A stretch of DNA of 64,000 bases from Desertibaculum subflavum (GCA_003576705.1 QOZS01000014.1:47598-111597); one strand, 5' to 3'. Numbered from the stretch's first letter, positions 42,342 through 51,595 are shown. Made by a program: numbers and translations. Notes: a model not told the origin generated them from the sequence alone.

Positions 42342-43469
42342 ATGTCCGACGCCCCCGAGCGCATTCCCGTATCCGTGCTGACCGGTTTCCTCGGCAGCGG
42401 CAAGACCACATTGCTGTCCAAGCTGATCCGCCAGCCCGACATGGCCGACACCGCGGTGATCATCAACGAGTTCGGCGAAGTGGGGCTGGATCACGCCCTG
42501 GTCGAGAAATCCGACGATTCGACCGTGCTGCTGAGTTCCGGCTGTCTGTGCTGCACCGTGCGCGGCGACCTGGTGAACACCTTCCGCGACCTGTTCCTGA
42601 AGCGCGTGAAGGGCGAGGTGCCGGAATTCCAGCGCGTCGTGGTGGAGACGACCGGCCTCGCCGATCCGGCGCCCGTACTGCACACCTTGATGACCGATCC
42701 GCTGGTCGCCTCCCGCTTCCGCCTCGACGGCGTGATCACCACGGTCGATGCGGTGAACGGCGCCAGCACGCTCGACAACCACATGGAATCGGTGAAGCAG
42801 GCCGCCGTCGCCGACCGGTTGGTCGTCACCAAGGCCGACCTCGCCTCACCGCAGGTAATGGAAATGATCGCGGCGCGCCTGAAGAAGCTCAACCCCGCGG
42901 CTCCCCAGATTCAGGCGAGCCACGGCACTGTCGCCGCCGAGCAGCTGTTCAACGCCGGCCTGTACGACCCGCGCACCAAGACCGCCGATGTGCAGCGCTG
43001 GCTGAACGAAGAGGCTTATGCCGAGCCGCATGATCACGGCCACGCCCATCACGACCACGGGCACGACCATCACGGCGACCACAATCACGGGCAAGGGCAC
43101 GGGCACGATCACGGCAAGCCCGATGTGAACCGCCACGACGAGCGCATCGGCTCGTTCTGCCTGCATCTCGACGAGCCTGTGGAGTGGAGCAGGCTGGCCT
43201 ACTGGCTCGACCTGCTCGCCGCGCATCGCGGCGAGGACCTGCTGCGCATGAAGGGGCTGATCAACGTCAAGGGCCACGACCGCCCTGTGGTGATCCACGC
43301 GGTGCAGCACCTGTTCCATCCGCCGGCCATGCTGGATGCCTGGCCCGACGACGATCGGCGCTCGCGCATCGTCTTCATCACCCGCGATATCGACCGGGCG
43401 ACGATCGAGAAGACCCTGGAAGCGATCGTCAGCGTGGACGAGGAAGCGGAGCGGGCGGCGCTGCCATAG
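42342..43469 (+). CDS. CobW/COG0523 family metal-chaperone GTPase
   Basis: 375 residues. The P-loop is GFLGSGKTT, the metal-binding CxCC motif is SSGCLCCTVRGDL, the Glu-rich switch is INEFGEVGLDH, and the guanine-specificity motif is VVTKADL. A long His/Asp-rich loop lies at about residues 228-263 (HDHGHAHHDHGHDHHGDHN), a likely metal-collecting segment. The C-terminal CobW_C domain is GLINVKGHDRPVVIHAVQHLFHP. It may insert or deliver zinc, cobalt or a similar metal. No cobalamin or zinc-uptake gene is nearby to decide. Confidence 0.9.
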   Translation: MSDAPERIPVSVLTGFLGSGKTTLLSKLIRQPDMADTAVIINEFGEVGLDHALVEKSDDSTVLLSSGCLCCTVRGDLVNTFRDLFLKRVKGEVPEFQRVVVETTGLADPAPVLHTLMTDPLVASRFRLDGVITTVDAVNGASTLDNHMESVKQAAVADRLVVTKADLASPQVMEMIAARLKKLNPAAPQIQASHGTVAAEQLFNAGLYDPRTKTADVQRWLNEEAYAEPHDHGHAHHDHGHDHHGDHNHGQGHGHDHGKPDVNRHDERIGSFCLHLDEPVEWSRLAYWLDLLAAHRGEDLLRMKGLINVKGHDRPVVIHAVQHLFHPPAMLDAWPDDDRRSRIVFITRDIDRATIEKTLEAIVSVDEEAERAALP

Positions 43470-44154
43470 CCGTGGCTGCACGTGGCGCCGGCGGCTTGCG
43501 CAAGCCGGGCTGAACCGGCGCCGTCAACTCGCCGCGCCCGGCGGCCGGGCCGGATACCGTGACGTTGCGATTGCCGTAGCCCCAGGCCCAGGCGCGCACG
43601 TCGCCGGTATCGACATGCACGAAGCTCTTGCCGGCATAGCGGCCGACCCCGCCGATGCGCAGCTCGCGCGCCGCCTCGAAGACCTGCTGCGGGCTGCGTG
43701 CCTGCAGGCGGATATCCGCCGCCCGGCCGACATGATGGTAGCTGGTGCGCTGCGCCTGCGCCGCGCCCTCGCCGGCGCGGGGCTGGCGAAAGCCGGACGT
43801 CACATCGAAATGATCGGCGGTGCCGAGCTTGCGCTGCAGCACCAGCAGGCCGTCGAGCAGCTGCGGGTCGATATCCTTGACCGCGCCGTTCTTCGGCTCG
43901 CGGAACAGCCGGCTGATTTCCGAAAGCGCCTCAGGCACGTACTGGCCGTCCTGCCAGTAGATGCCGGAAAAGCTCTCGCCAAACTGCGCCCGGGTCAGGT
44001 GGATGCGCCGTTCGCCCAGCCCGACCACCGCCGCCAGCACCGGATGGCTGGTCGCCGCATAGCCGAGAAGGCCCAAGGCTCCGGTCAGAAAGGCACGTCG
44101 CGCAACGACGGTCCGGTGGAGCGCGGTCCCGCCGCGCTTCTCGTTCGCCCCCAT
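43429..44154 (-). CDS. Tat-exported DUF882/M15-type peptidoglycan-linked protein
   Basis: 241 residues with a twin-arginine-like signal (VARRAFLTGALGLLGYAATS). The DUF882 region shows DIDPQLLDGLLVLQRKLG, then SGFRQP, then SYHHVGRAADIRL and FVHVDTG, which supplies the His/Asp/His zinc set of YcbK-like metallopeptidases. Homologues cleave or bind peptidoglycan peptides in the periplasm. The C-terminal tail is Pro/Ala-rich. The end overlaps the CobW gene by 41 bp in convergent orientation. Confidence 0.85.
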   Translation of the reverse strand: MGANEKRGGTALHRTVVARRAFLTGALGLLGYAATSHPVLAAVVGLGERRIHLTRAQFGESFSGIYWQDGQYVPEALSEISRLFREPKNGAVKDIDPQLLDGLLVLQRKLGTADHFDVTSGFRQPRAGEGAAQAQRTSYHHVGRAADIRLQARSPQQVFEAARELRIGGVGRYAGKSFVHVDTGDVRAWAWGYGNRNVTVSGPAAGRGELTAPVQPGLRKPPAPRAATAMAAPPAPLPRPR

Positions 44155-44593
44155 CTCTACCCCTTGAGTGCTTTGTTGGTTGCCGAAAGATTAACCATGA
44201 TCATTCCATTTGCAATCTGAAACAGCTGCGTGAATCCAACGCAGCTTGGGATGCAAGTCGTTAATCGATGCTTTCGCGCTTTCGAATCTCCTCAACCACA
44301 CTGAAGCAAATTGTATCGGCCGCTTCGGATTTCCCGACGCCTTCGATAGAGAATTACGAAGACCAGGCCCAATAAGAAATTTGGGTTATTCTGGTAATCC
44401 CGCGCAGGATCACGAATGCGGTTTTGTCTCAGGCGGCATGATATGGGTGTTGTGCGGCGTGCGCGTCGACAACGTCTCAAAATTAACCCTGAACTTCTTC
44501 GCAGGACCGTAGTGGCGTGCAGGGCATGCCTGAACGCTGCGCCGGCCTTTGCGCCACGTGGCGGTGGCGCCGTGTCGGAGCTATCCTGCGGGC
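44155..44593. other. gene-free region with a small stem-loop
   Basis: 439 bp with no convincing gene and a lower GC content than its surroundings. The open frames here (for example 44246-44512) have no start signal, composition or motif of real genes. A stem-loop with 8-bp arms AGCTGCGT (44224-44231) and ACGCAGCT (44239-44246) is present, without a T-run. The region probably holds promoters for the DUF882 gene (leftward) and the DUF1499 gene (rightward); a small RNA is possible but not shown. Confidence 0.5.
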
Positions 44594-44974
44594 ATGTTGG
44601 ATTTTGCGGGATTAACCCTGACCTGGCGGCCGAACCAATATCTGGTGGCGCCTGCGGGCCTTTGCCGCCATGCCAAGCCGCACCGGGAAAGCCCGCACTT
44701 CGCGACACCGCCGGCCGAGCTGGCCCGCCGCCTCGAAGCCGCCTTGGCAGATGAGCCGCGACTGACCTGGCTTGCGCGCGACAGCGACGGCCTTGGCGGA
44801 AGATTGGTCCAGCGCTCACGCGTGTTCCGTTTTCCCGACCTGATCGACCTGCGCATCCTGCCGGCGGGTGATGGCGGCTCGGCTCTCGCGATCTACAGCC
44901 GCGCCCGCTACGGTATCCGCGATTTCGGGGTCAACCGGGAGCGCGTCGAGCGCTGGCTCGCGCGATTGCACTGA
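44594..44974 (+). CDS. DUF1499 family protein
   Basis: 126-residue protein. The pattern FPDLIDLRILPAGDGGSALAIYSRARYGIRDFGVNRERVERWL is the conserved core of DUF1499, and RYGIRDFGVN is its hallmark. No signal peptide is seen, and the N-terminal half is less conserved. The function is unknown. The ATG at 44594 is preferred to 44549, whose extra residues do not fit the family. It is followed 57 bp later by the patatin gene on the same strand. Confidence 0.8.
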   Translation: MLDFAGLTLTWRPNQYLVAPAGLCRHAKPHRESPHFATPPAELARRLEAALADEPRLTWLARDSDGLGGRLVQRSRVFRFPDLIDLRILPAGDGGSALAIYSRARYGIRDFGVNRERVERWLARLH

Positions 44975-45031
44975 CGGCGCCAGCCCTTTGCGGGGACAGG
45001 GCGGCGGTGCAGGGCTTGGGGAGGACAAGCC

Positions 45032-46819
45032 ATCGGCACTGAGTCGAAGGCGACGGAGATCGAAGGGCTGCCCGAACGCGCGGAGCTGACCGAGATCCTG
45101 CGCGAGACGCCGATATTTGCCGATCTGCCGCCGGAGGCGATCACCGATCTCGCCGGCGAGATCGACTGGTTCGTCATGCCGGGCGGCACCACCTTGTGCC
45201 GCCAGGGTGATCCGCCAGATGCGCTCTACATCGTGGTGTCGGGCGCGCTCGGCGCCTTCCGCGAGGCCGAGCACGGCCGGCTGACGCGGATCGGCGAGAT
45301 CGGGGCCGGCGAAACCGTCGGCGAAATGGCACTGCTGACCGGCGGCACGCGCACCGCCACGGTGAAATGCCTGCGCGACAGTGAGCTGATCCGCCTGTCG
45401 CGCGCCGGCTTCGAGGCCCTGATCGAGCGGCATCCGCGCGCAGTGATGCCGATCGCCTGCTTCGTGACCGAGCGCCTGGCGCGCGCCCATACGCGGCCGC
45501 GCTATGCGCTCAGGCCGAAGACCTTCGCGCTCGTGCCGCACGATGCCGGCGTGCCGCTGATGGATGTCGCCAAGGCCTTCGCCGAGGCACTGCGGCACCA
45601 CGGTGCCACCGAGATTCTGCTGGCCGAGAATGCGGCCAGCCGCACGCCGGACTGGTTCCACCGGCTGGAATGCGCCTGCGACTATCTCGTCTATGTTGCC
45701 GATCAGCAGCCGACCGCCTGGACCCGGCTTTGCCTGCGGCAGGTCGATTGCGCCGTGCTGGTGGCGCGCACCTCCGCCATGGCCTCCGCCTGGCCGGCGC
45801 TGGCGCCCGACCCGACCGGCGCCAGCGAGGGACCGCGGCGCGAGCTGGTGCTGCTGCGCCAGGCGGGCGAGCGCCCGTCCGGCACCGCCGGCTGGCTGGC
45901 CGAGACCGGCGCCGCCCTCGCCCATCACGTGGAGACGCCGGCCGACCTTGCCCGCATGGTGCGCGCGCTGACCGGGCGCGCGGTCGGACTGGTGCTGTCG
46001 GGCGGGGGCGCGCGCGGCTTCGCCCATATCGGGGTGGCACGGGCGCTCCGCCAATCCGGCATCCCGATCGACCTGCTGGGCGGCACCAGCATGGGTGCCG
46101 TGGTGGCGGCGAGCATTGCCAGCGGCTGGGACGATTACGAGGTGGTGGCGCGCAACCGGCGCTGCTTCGTCGACACCAATCCGCTCGCCGATGTCACCAT
46201 TCCGATTGTGTCGCTGTTCAAGGGCGCCAAGGTCAGCGCGCTGCTGCGCCGCGAGTTCGGCGAGACGACGCTGATCGAGGACCTGCCGCAGCCCTTCTTC
46301 TGCGTCACCGCCAACCTGACGCGTGGGCGCTCCGATGTGCATGACCGCGGGCCGCTGGCCCGCTGGCTGCGCGCCAGCGTCGCCATTCCCGGCATAATCC
46401 GGCCGGTCTTCGACCACGGCGAGGTGAATGTCGATGGCGGGGTGATCAACAACCTGCCGGTCGACGTCATGCGTGGGCTGGGCCGCGGGCCGGTGATCGG
46501 CGTCGATGTCAGCACCGACGACACCTTCACCGCGGCCTCCGACGCCGAGGCGGAGATTCCGCTCTGGCAGCGCGTCCTGGGGCGCCGGCGGCGCGGCGTG
46601 CCCAACATCATGCAGATATTGTGGCGCGCCGGAACGGTGAATTCCGGGGCCGCGCTGCGCGCCGTGTCCGAGCAGACCGATCTTCTGATCCAGCCGCCGC
46701 TCGAAAGCATCGACATGCTGGACTGGAAGGCGTTCGACCGGGCGATCGAGGCGGGCTATGCCCATACCATGCGCCTCCTGGAACGGACGCCGCGCCCGCT
46801 GCCCGAGAGCGGCGGCTGA
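45032..46819 (+). CDS. cNMP-binding domain / patatin-like phospholipase, probable AUC start
   Basis: About 595 residues. The N-terminal cyclic-nucleotide-binding domain has LTEILRETPIFADLPPEAITDL, DALYIVVSGALGAF and IGEIGAGETVGEMALLTGGTRTATV. The C-terminal patatin domain has the oxyanion loop LSGGGARGFAHIG, the nucleophile elbow GGTSMG and DGG in VDGGVINN, so the catalytic dyad is intact. This is the NTE-like hydrolase layout of RssA-type proteins. The open frame begins at 44975 with no ATG, GTG or TTG before 45176, which would cut off the first helix of the cNMP domain. GGGGAGGA at 45018-45025 lies 6 nt before an ATC at 45032, which I take as the start. Confidence 0.82.
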   Translation: MGTESKATEIEGLPERAELTEILRETPIFADLPPEAITDLAGEIDWFVMPGGTTLCRQGDPPDALYIVVSGALGAFREAEHGRLTRIGEIGAGETVGEMALLTGGTRTATVKCLRDSELIRLSRAGFEALIERHPRAVMPIACFVTERLARAHTRPRYALRPKTFALVPHDAGVPLMDVAKAFAEALRHHGATEILLAENAASRTPDWFHRLECACDYLVYVADQQPTAWTRLCLRQVDCAVLVARTSAMASAWPALAPDPTGASEGPRRELVLLRQAGERPSGTAGWLAETGAALAHHVETPADLARMVRALTGRAVGLVLSGGGARGFAHIGVARALRQSGIPIDLLGGTSMGAVVAASIASGWDDYEVVARNRRCFVDTNPLADVTIPIVSLFKGAKVSALLRREFGETTLIEDLPQPFFCVTANLTRGRSDVHDRGPLARWLRASVAIPGIIRPVFDHGEVNVDGGVINNLPVDVMRGLGRGPVIGVDVSTDDTFTAASDAEAEIPLWQRVLGRRRRGVPNIMQILWRAGTVNSGAALRAVSEQTDLLIQPPLESIDMLDWKAFDRAIEAGYAHTMRLLERTPRPLPESGG

Positions 46820-46854
46820 CGCGCGCCGCGAAGCGCTTTACAAGCGGAACCACG

Positions 46855-47769
46855 ATGACGATCGAACAGGCAGAGGGCGTGCCGCCGCGCGCGCTGGTCA
46901 CCGGGGCTGGCGGCTATGTCGGCCGCCACCTCGTCGCCCGGCTGCTTGCCGACGGGTGGACGGTCGAAACGATCGTGCGCGCCGACTCGTCCCGTGCGAT
47001 TCCCGCGCAATGGGCCGGCCGGGTGCGCGTGCATCGCGACGATGGCGCGACCGGCACGCTGGTTGCGGCGCTCGGCGCGGCCAAGCCGAATATCGTGTTC
47101 CACCTCGCATCGCTGTTCATCGCCGAGCACAAGCCGGAACAGGTCGCACCGCTGATCGACAGCAATCTCGGCTTCGGCACCCGGCTGTTGGAGGCGATGG
47201 CGGCGACCGGCGCCGCGCGCCTGGTCAATACCGGCACGGCGTGGCAGCATTTCGACGCTGGCGGCTACAATCCCTCCTCCCTCTACGCCGCGACCAAGCA
47301 GGCCTTCGAGGCGATCCTCCGCTTCTATGTCGAGGCGCACGGGCTCGCCGCCATCACCCTCAAGCTGTTCGAGACCTATGGGCCGGACGACGAGCGGCCG
47401 AAGCTGATCCCGGCACTGCTGCGCGCGGCGCGAGACGGCACGCCGCTGCAGATGACGCCGGGTGAGAACCGTCTCGACTTCGTGCATATCGACGACGTGG
47501 TGGCCGCGTATCTCGCGGCGGCGATGCGGCTTCTCGATGGCGCCGTCGCGGGCAGCGAGGCCTATGCCGTGCGGTCCGGCCGCGCCGTCACACTGCGCGA
47601 ACTGGTCGGCCTGGTCGAGCAGGCGGCCGGCCGCCGGCTGACCGTCGCGTGGGGCGGCAGGCAATATCGCCGGCGTGAGGTCATGGTCCCCTGGGGCGGC
47701 GAGACGATGCCAGGCTGGCGCCCGACGATCCCGCTCGAACAAGGCCTCGCCGGCCTGATCCCCGGCTGA
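46855..47769 (+). CDS. NAD-dependent epimerase/dehydratase
   Basis: 304-residue extended SDR. The dinucleotide loop is VTGAGGYVGRHLVARLL, and the active-site Tyr-Lys is in SLYAATKQAFE with the Thr/Ser in LVNTGTAW. The downstream FETYGPDDERPKLIPALL is typical of CDP- or dTDP-sugar modifying enzymes such as CDP-abequose synthase-like proteins. It probably acts on a nucleotide sugar. It lies 35 bp after the patatin gene; no sugar-pathway genes surround it. Confidence 0.85.
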   Translation: MTIEQAEGVPPRALVTGAGGYVGRHLVARLLADGWTVETIVRADSSRAIPAQWAGRVRVHRDDGATGTLVAALGAAKPNIVFHLASLFIAEHKPEQVAPLIDSNLGFGTRLLEAMAATGAARLVNTGTAWQHFDAGGYNPSSLYAATKQAFEAILRFYVEAHGLAAITLKLFETYGPDDERPKLIPALLRAARDGTPLQMTPGENRLDFVHIDDVVAAYLAAAMRLLDGAVAGSEAYAVRSGRAVTLRELVGLVEQAAGRRLTVAWGGRQYRRREVMVPWGGETMPGWRPTIPLEQGLAGLIPG

Positions 47770-47772
47770 GCC

Positions 47773-49515
47773 TCAGCGCCGGCGCGGCTGCCGGATGCGG
47801 TCGATCATTGCCTGTGCACCGCCGCCGGGCGGATCGGTGATCCATGCGAGCAGCCAATGCGCGAGAAAGCCTGCCGGGAGGCCCAGCATCGACGCGGCGA
47901 TCCGCTCGAGCGTCAGGCCGCCCGTCCGCGGCCCGGGCATCCCGGTCAACAGCACGGTGAAGCAGAGCAGCAGGCCCGCCAGCATGCCAACGATGGCCGC
48001 CGCACCGCCGCCGCGCCGCGACCAGATGCCGAGCACCAACGCCGGCGACAGCCCGCAGGCGGCGAGCGCCAGCACGCAGAGCGCAACGCGCAGGCCATCG
48101 ACCTCCAATGCAGCCGCCAGGCCGATGGCAACCGCAGACATGATGGCGGCGGCGATCCTCGGCACGACGACGCTCTGCGGCCGGCGCGCGAGGTCGACCG
48201 CCACCACGCTGGCGGCGGCGACGATGCCGCCGCCGATCGCCGCGAGGGCCGCCGCAGCGAGACCGGCGGCCGCCATCGCGGTGACGACGAAGGGCAGATC
48301 GGCGATCGCCGGCGCGAGCAACACGATGGCGGAAGGCAGCAGGCGGAGCTCGGCGGCTTCCAGCACGCCGTTGCCGTCCCCTGACAGACCGGCGCAGAGC
48401 GGGACGCGCAATGCCGCCTCCGTCGCGTCGCAGATCCCAAGAGCCGCGAAGCCGCCGGTGCTCCAGGCATTGACCCAGTTCGGCAGCGCGCTGATCGGCT
48501 GGCCCAGCAGGTTCGCCAGCACCTCGGATTTGACGAAGGCCGCGTAAGCCGGGGCGGTCGTCAGGGCCAGCACGACGAACAGCAGGCTCCATCCCGTCGC
48601 GCCGCGCGCCGCGCGGGCGCTCGACGCCGCCAGATGGCGGGCCGCAAGCTGCGGCAGCATGACGACGCCGAAGGCGAGGCAGGCCGCGATGCCGGCGAAC
48701 GTCCATGCATCCGGGAGCGCGGCAAGGCCCGCCGGCACGCCGGCCGATGCCTCCATCGCCTCGACACGCTCCACCACCGGGCCGTACATCACCTGGGGCA
48801 GCGGCACGCCGGTGAAGCGGGCGGCAAGCACCGTCAGCGGGACCAGAAAGCCCGCCAGCGCGACCAGCGCCAGCACCACCTGCGCCCGCTGGCCGCCGGC
48901 TGCGCCGCCGGGCAGGGCGCAGGCGAGCACGGCGGCCAGCAGCGCGCCGAACACGAAGCGGGGATCGAGACCGAACAGCCGGGTGCCAAGCACGGCCAGG
49001 GCCGCCGCCTGGGCCAGCGCCAGACCGATCGCGGTGCCCGCAAGCATGATCGCGGCCAGCCGCCGGACGGCTTCGGACTGATAGCGGCGAGCGAGAAAGT
49101 CGGGCACGGTCAGCGCACTGGACCGTGCCAGGCCCGGCGCCAGCAACACTGCCGCCAGCACATAGCCGGCCGCGCCGCCGACCACCACTGCCAGCCCGAT
49201 CGCGCCCTGCGCGTAGAGCGTTGCCGGGATACCGATCAGGAACACGGCGCCCAACCAGTCGGCGCTGCCGGCGAGGCCGAGATAGAACGGCGTCAGGCCG
49301 CGGCCGCCCAGATGGAGCTCGACCGCGCGGCCATGACGCGCGCGCCAGGCGACGAGGATCGCCATGCCGATGCTGCCCGCCAGCGTCGCGGCGGCGACCC
49401 GCGATGCGGCCAGACCCGCAAGCTCGGCGATGCCGATGGCAATCGCCAGCGCGCCGAGCAAGCCGGCCGCCATGCCGTAGAAGCGATGCGGATTGGCAGC
49501 GGGGGGATCGCTCAA
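47773..49515 (-). CDS. divergent sodium:solute symporter paralogue
   Basis: 580 residues, about 13 hydrophobic helices. It is clearly related to the adjacent symporter: compare APAYAAFVKSEVLANLLGQPISALPNWVNAW with APAYAAFAKYEVYSSLIGQPIASLPPWVANW. The stretch that reads LSTADGLLLAIANAL in the neighbour has become LAAIGGGIVAAASVV here, losing conserved Ser, Thr, Asp and Asn residues near the sodium or substrate site. The sequence is very Ala-rich. It may be a transporter of altered specificity or a non-transporting sensor-like protein. It starts 160 bp downstream of the paralogue, after a strong terminator. Confidence 0.8.
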   Translation of the reverse strand: MSDPPAANPHRFYGMAAGLLGALAIAIGIAELAGLAASRVAAATLAGSIGMAILVAWRARHGRAVELHLGGRGLTPFYLGLAGSADWLGAVFLIGIPATLYAQGAIGLAVVVGGAAGYVLAAVLLAPGLARSSALTVPDFLARRYQSEAVRRLAAIMLAGTAIGLALAQAAALAVLGTRLFGLDPRFVFGALLAAVLACALPGGAAGGQRAQVVLALVALAGFLVPLTVLAARFTGVPLPQVMYGPVVERVEAMEASAGVPAGLAALPDAWTFAGIAACLAFGVVMLPQLAARHLAASSARAARGATGWSLLFVVLALTTAPAYAAFVKSEVLANLLGQPISALPNWVNAWSTGGFAALGICDATEAALRVPLCAGLSGDGNGVLEAAELRLLPSAIVLLAPAIADLPFVVTAMAAAGLAAAALAAIGGGIVAAASVVAVDLARRPQSVVVPRIAAAIMSAVAIGLAAALEVDGLRVALCVLALAACGLSPALVLGIWSRRGGGAAAIVGMLAGLLLCFTVLLTGMPGPRTGGLTLERIAASMLGLPAGFLAHWLLAWITDPPGGGAQAMIDRIRQPRRR

Positions 49516-49618
49516 CGGCCGGTCAATCCGCGAGGCGGGAGGAGCAGGGGAAAGCAGTCATCGATCGGGGCCGGTTGTAGACGCGCCGGTCGGCGGCCAC
49601 AACCGGTCAGCCGCGCTC

Positions 49619-49648
49619 AAAAGAAAGGCGGGGCCCGAAGGCCCCGCC
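49619..49648 (-). terminator. intrinsic terminator of the symporter operon
   Basis: On the minus strand GGCGGGGCC pairs with GGCCCCGCC (9 bp) around a TTCG tetraloop and is followed by TTTCTTTT. This is a textbook Rho-independent terminator, placed 27 bp after the symporter stop. It implies that the divergent paralogue downstream has its own promoter in the roughly 100 bp between here and 49515. Confidence 0.92.
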
Positions 49649-49675
49649 GTCACAAGGTTTCGTATTGCCTTATCG

Positions 49676-51574
49676 CTACGCCTTTTCCAATCCGGCCATC
49701 TTGACCTCGCCGGCCGGCACGCGGATCGACTCGATGAAGTCCTGCATGTCCTGGCTTGCCGGGCGGCCGAAATAGCCGACCAGAAGCTGGACAATGAAGG
49801 CCGTCGGGATGCCGAAGATGCCGACCGAGATGTTGTTGATGCCGAACGGATACGCCACTTCGCGCACCACGGTGCCGCGGGTGAGCTTGGACAGCGTGAC
49901 CCAGTCGCCCATCACGCTCTTCAGCCACGGGCCCTGGAACTCGGTCGTGACCAGGAAGAACATGCAGGCGCCGAAGCCGGCGATGATGCCCCAGACACCG
50001 GCGGCATTGCCGCAGCGCTTCCACCAGATCCCCAGCACCAGACCGGCGAACAGACCGGCGGCAGCGATGGAGAACGCCCAGGACACCAGGAACAGGATGC
50101 TGTTCCCGATCGTGCCCGCGATCCAGGCGGCGATCACGGCCACGATCAACAGCAAGATCCGCGAAGTGATCAGCCGCCGCTTCGTATCGGCCTTGGGGTC
50201 GATCATCTTGTAGTAGATGTCGTGGCTCAAGGCATTGGCGATGGCGAGCAACAGCCCGTCCGCCGTCGACAGCGCCGCGGCAAGACCGCCGGCCGCCACC
50301 AGCCCCGATACCACATAGGGCAGACCGGCGATTTCCGGCGTCGCCAGCACGACCGCGTCCGCCGCGATGCGGAACTCGCTCAGCTGGAGAATGCCGTCGG
50401 CGTTGCCGACGACCCCCTTGCAGAGCGGGAACTGCGCCACGGCATTCGCCGCGTCGCAGGCGCCGACGAGCGCCAGGCCCTCGCGGCCCCAGTTCGCGAC
50501 CCAGGGTGGCAGGCTGGCGATCGGCTGGCCGATCAGGCTGGAATAGACCTCGTACTTCGCGAAGGCGGCATAGGCCGGCGCCGTGAAGTAGAGCAGGAAG
50601 ATGAAGAACAGGCTCCAGCCCACCGAATCACGCGCCTGCCGCACGCTTGGCGTCGTGAAGTACCGCATCAGAATGTGCGGCAACGACGCCGTGCCGACCA
50701 TGAGACACAGGATCAGCGCCAGGAAGTTCCACATCGCCAGCGCGCTGTACTCGCCCTTGGCGTTGGCGAAGGGCGCGACATGGCTCTTGGCCACGCCGAG
50801 CGTCTTCTCCAGCGCCTCGATCTTCTCCAGCACGCCGCCATAGGTGATCTGCGGCACCGGAATGCCGGTGACCTGCGCCGACAGGATCACCACCGGCACC
50901 AGATAGGCGATGATCAGGATGATGTACTGCGCCACCTGGGTCCAGGTGACCGCCTTCATGCCGCCGAGCAGCGAGCAGACCAGGATGCCGATCAGGCCGA
51001 CGAAGCAGGCGGCCTGGAAGGGAATCCCCAGGAAGCGCGACGTGATGATGCCGACGCCGCCGATCTGCGCCACCACATAGGTGAGCGAGGCGCAGACCAG
51101 GACGATCACCGCCAGGCCGCGCGGCAGGTTGCCGCCGTACCGCGCGCTGAAGAAGTCCGGCACGGTGAACTGGCCGAACTTGCGCAGATAGGGCGCCATC
51201 AGGATGGCGACCAGCACGTAGCCGCCGGTCCAGCCGAGCACGAAGGCCAGGCCGTCATAGCCGCCGAAATAGAGCGAGCCCGCCATGCCGATGAACGAGG
51301 CCGCGCTCATCCAGTCGGCGCCGGTTGCCATGCCGTTGTAGAACGCTGGCACGGTGCGTCCGGCGACGTAGTACTCGCTGACTTCGGCGGTGCGCGACAG
51401 CACGCCGATCAGCGCGTAGATGCCGATGGTCAGGAAGATGAAGAAATAGCCGAGGATGTAGTTCGGCACCCCGGCCAGCTCCATCAGCCCGATCAAGATC
51501 GTGAAGCCGATGAAGCCGCCGGTATAGATCCCGTAGACCTTACCCAGATTGGCAAGGAAGCCGCCCTTCAGCAT
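49676..51574 (-). CDS. sodium:solute symporter, VC_2705/ActP-like
   Basis: 632 residues, about 13-14 predicted helices of the SSS family. Key stretches are GRTVPAFYNGMATGADWMSAASFIGMAGSLYF, YGGNLPRGLAVIVLVCASLTYVVAQIGGVG and LSTADGLLLAIANALSHD, the latter in the sodium-site helix. The pairing with a DUF4212 small subunit identifies the VC_2705-like subgroup, which imports acetate or related short carboxylates with Na+. It follows the DUF4212 gene after 21 bp and ends at a strong terminator. Confidence 0.9.
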   Translation of the reverse strand: MLKGGFLANLGKVYGIYTGGFIGFTILIGLMELAGVPNYILGYFFIFLTIGIYALIGVLSRTAEVSEYYVAGRTVPAFYNGMATGADWMSAASFIGMAGSLYFGGYDGLAFVLGWTGGYVLVAILMAPYLRKFGQFTVPDFFSARYGGNLPRGLAVIVLVCASLTYVVAQIGGVGIITSRFLGIPFQAACFVGLIGILVCSLLGGMKAVTWTQVAQYIILIIAYLVPVVILSAQVTGIPVPQITYGGVLEKIEALEKTLGVAKSHVAPFANAKGEYSALAMWNFLALILCLMVGTASLPHILMRYFTTPSVRQARDSVGWSLFFIFLLYFTAPAYAAFAKYEVYSSLIGQPIASLPPWVANWGREGLALVGACDAANAVAQFPLCKGVVGNADGILQLSEFRIAADAVVLATPEIAGLPYVVSGLVAAGGLAAALSTADGLLLAIANALSHDIYYKMIDPKADTKRRLITSRILLLIVAVIAAWIAGTIGNSILFLVSWAFSIAAAGLFAGLVLGIWWKRCGNAAGVWGIIAGFGACMFFLVTTEFQGPWLKSVMGDWVTLSKLTRGTVVREVAYPFGINNISVGIFGIPTAFIVQLLVGYFGRPASQDMQDFIESIRVPAGEVKMAGLEKA

Positions 51575-51595
51575 GTGATTGCCCTCCCCCGGGCG

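Noticed and set aside
43025..43130. Repetitive DNA in the CobW gene as a tandem repeat or CRISPR-like array
   Set aside because: The repetition comes from His/Gly codons in a coding metal loop; there are no regular spacers.
44246..44512. 88-codon frame in the gene-free region
   Set aside because: No ribosome-binding site, no homology-like pattern and an irregular amino acid mix; treated as non-coding.
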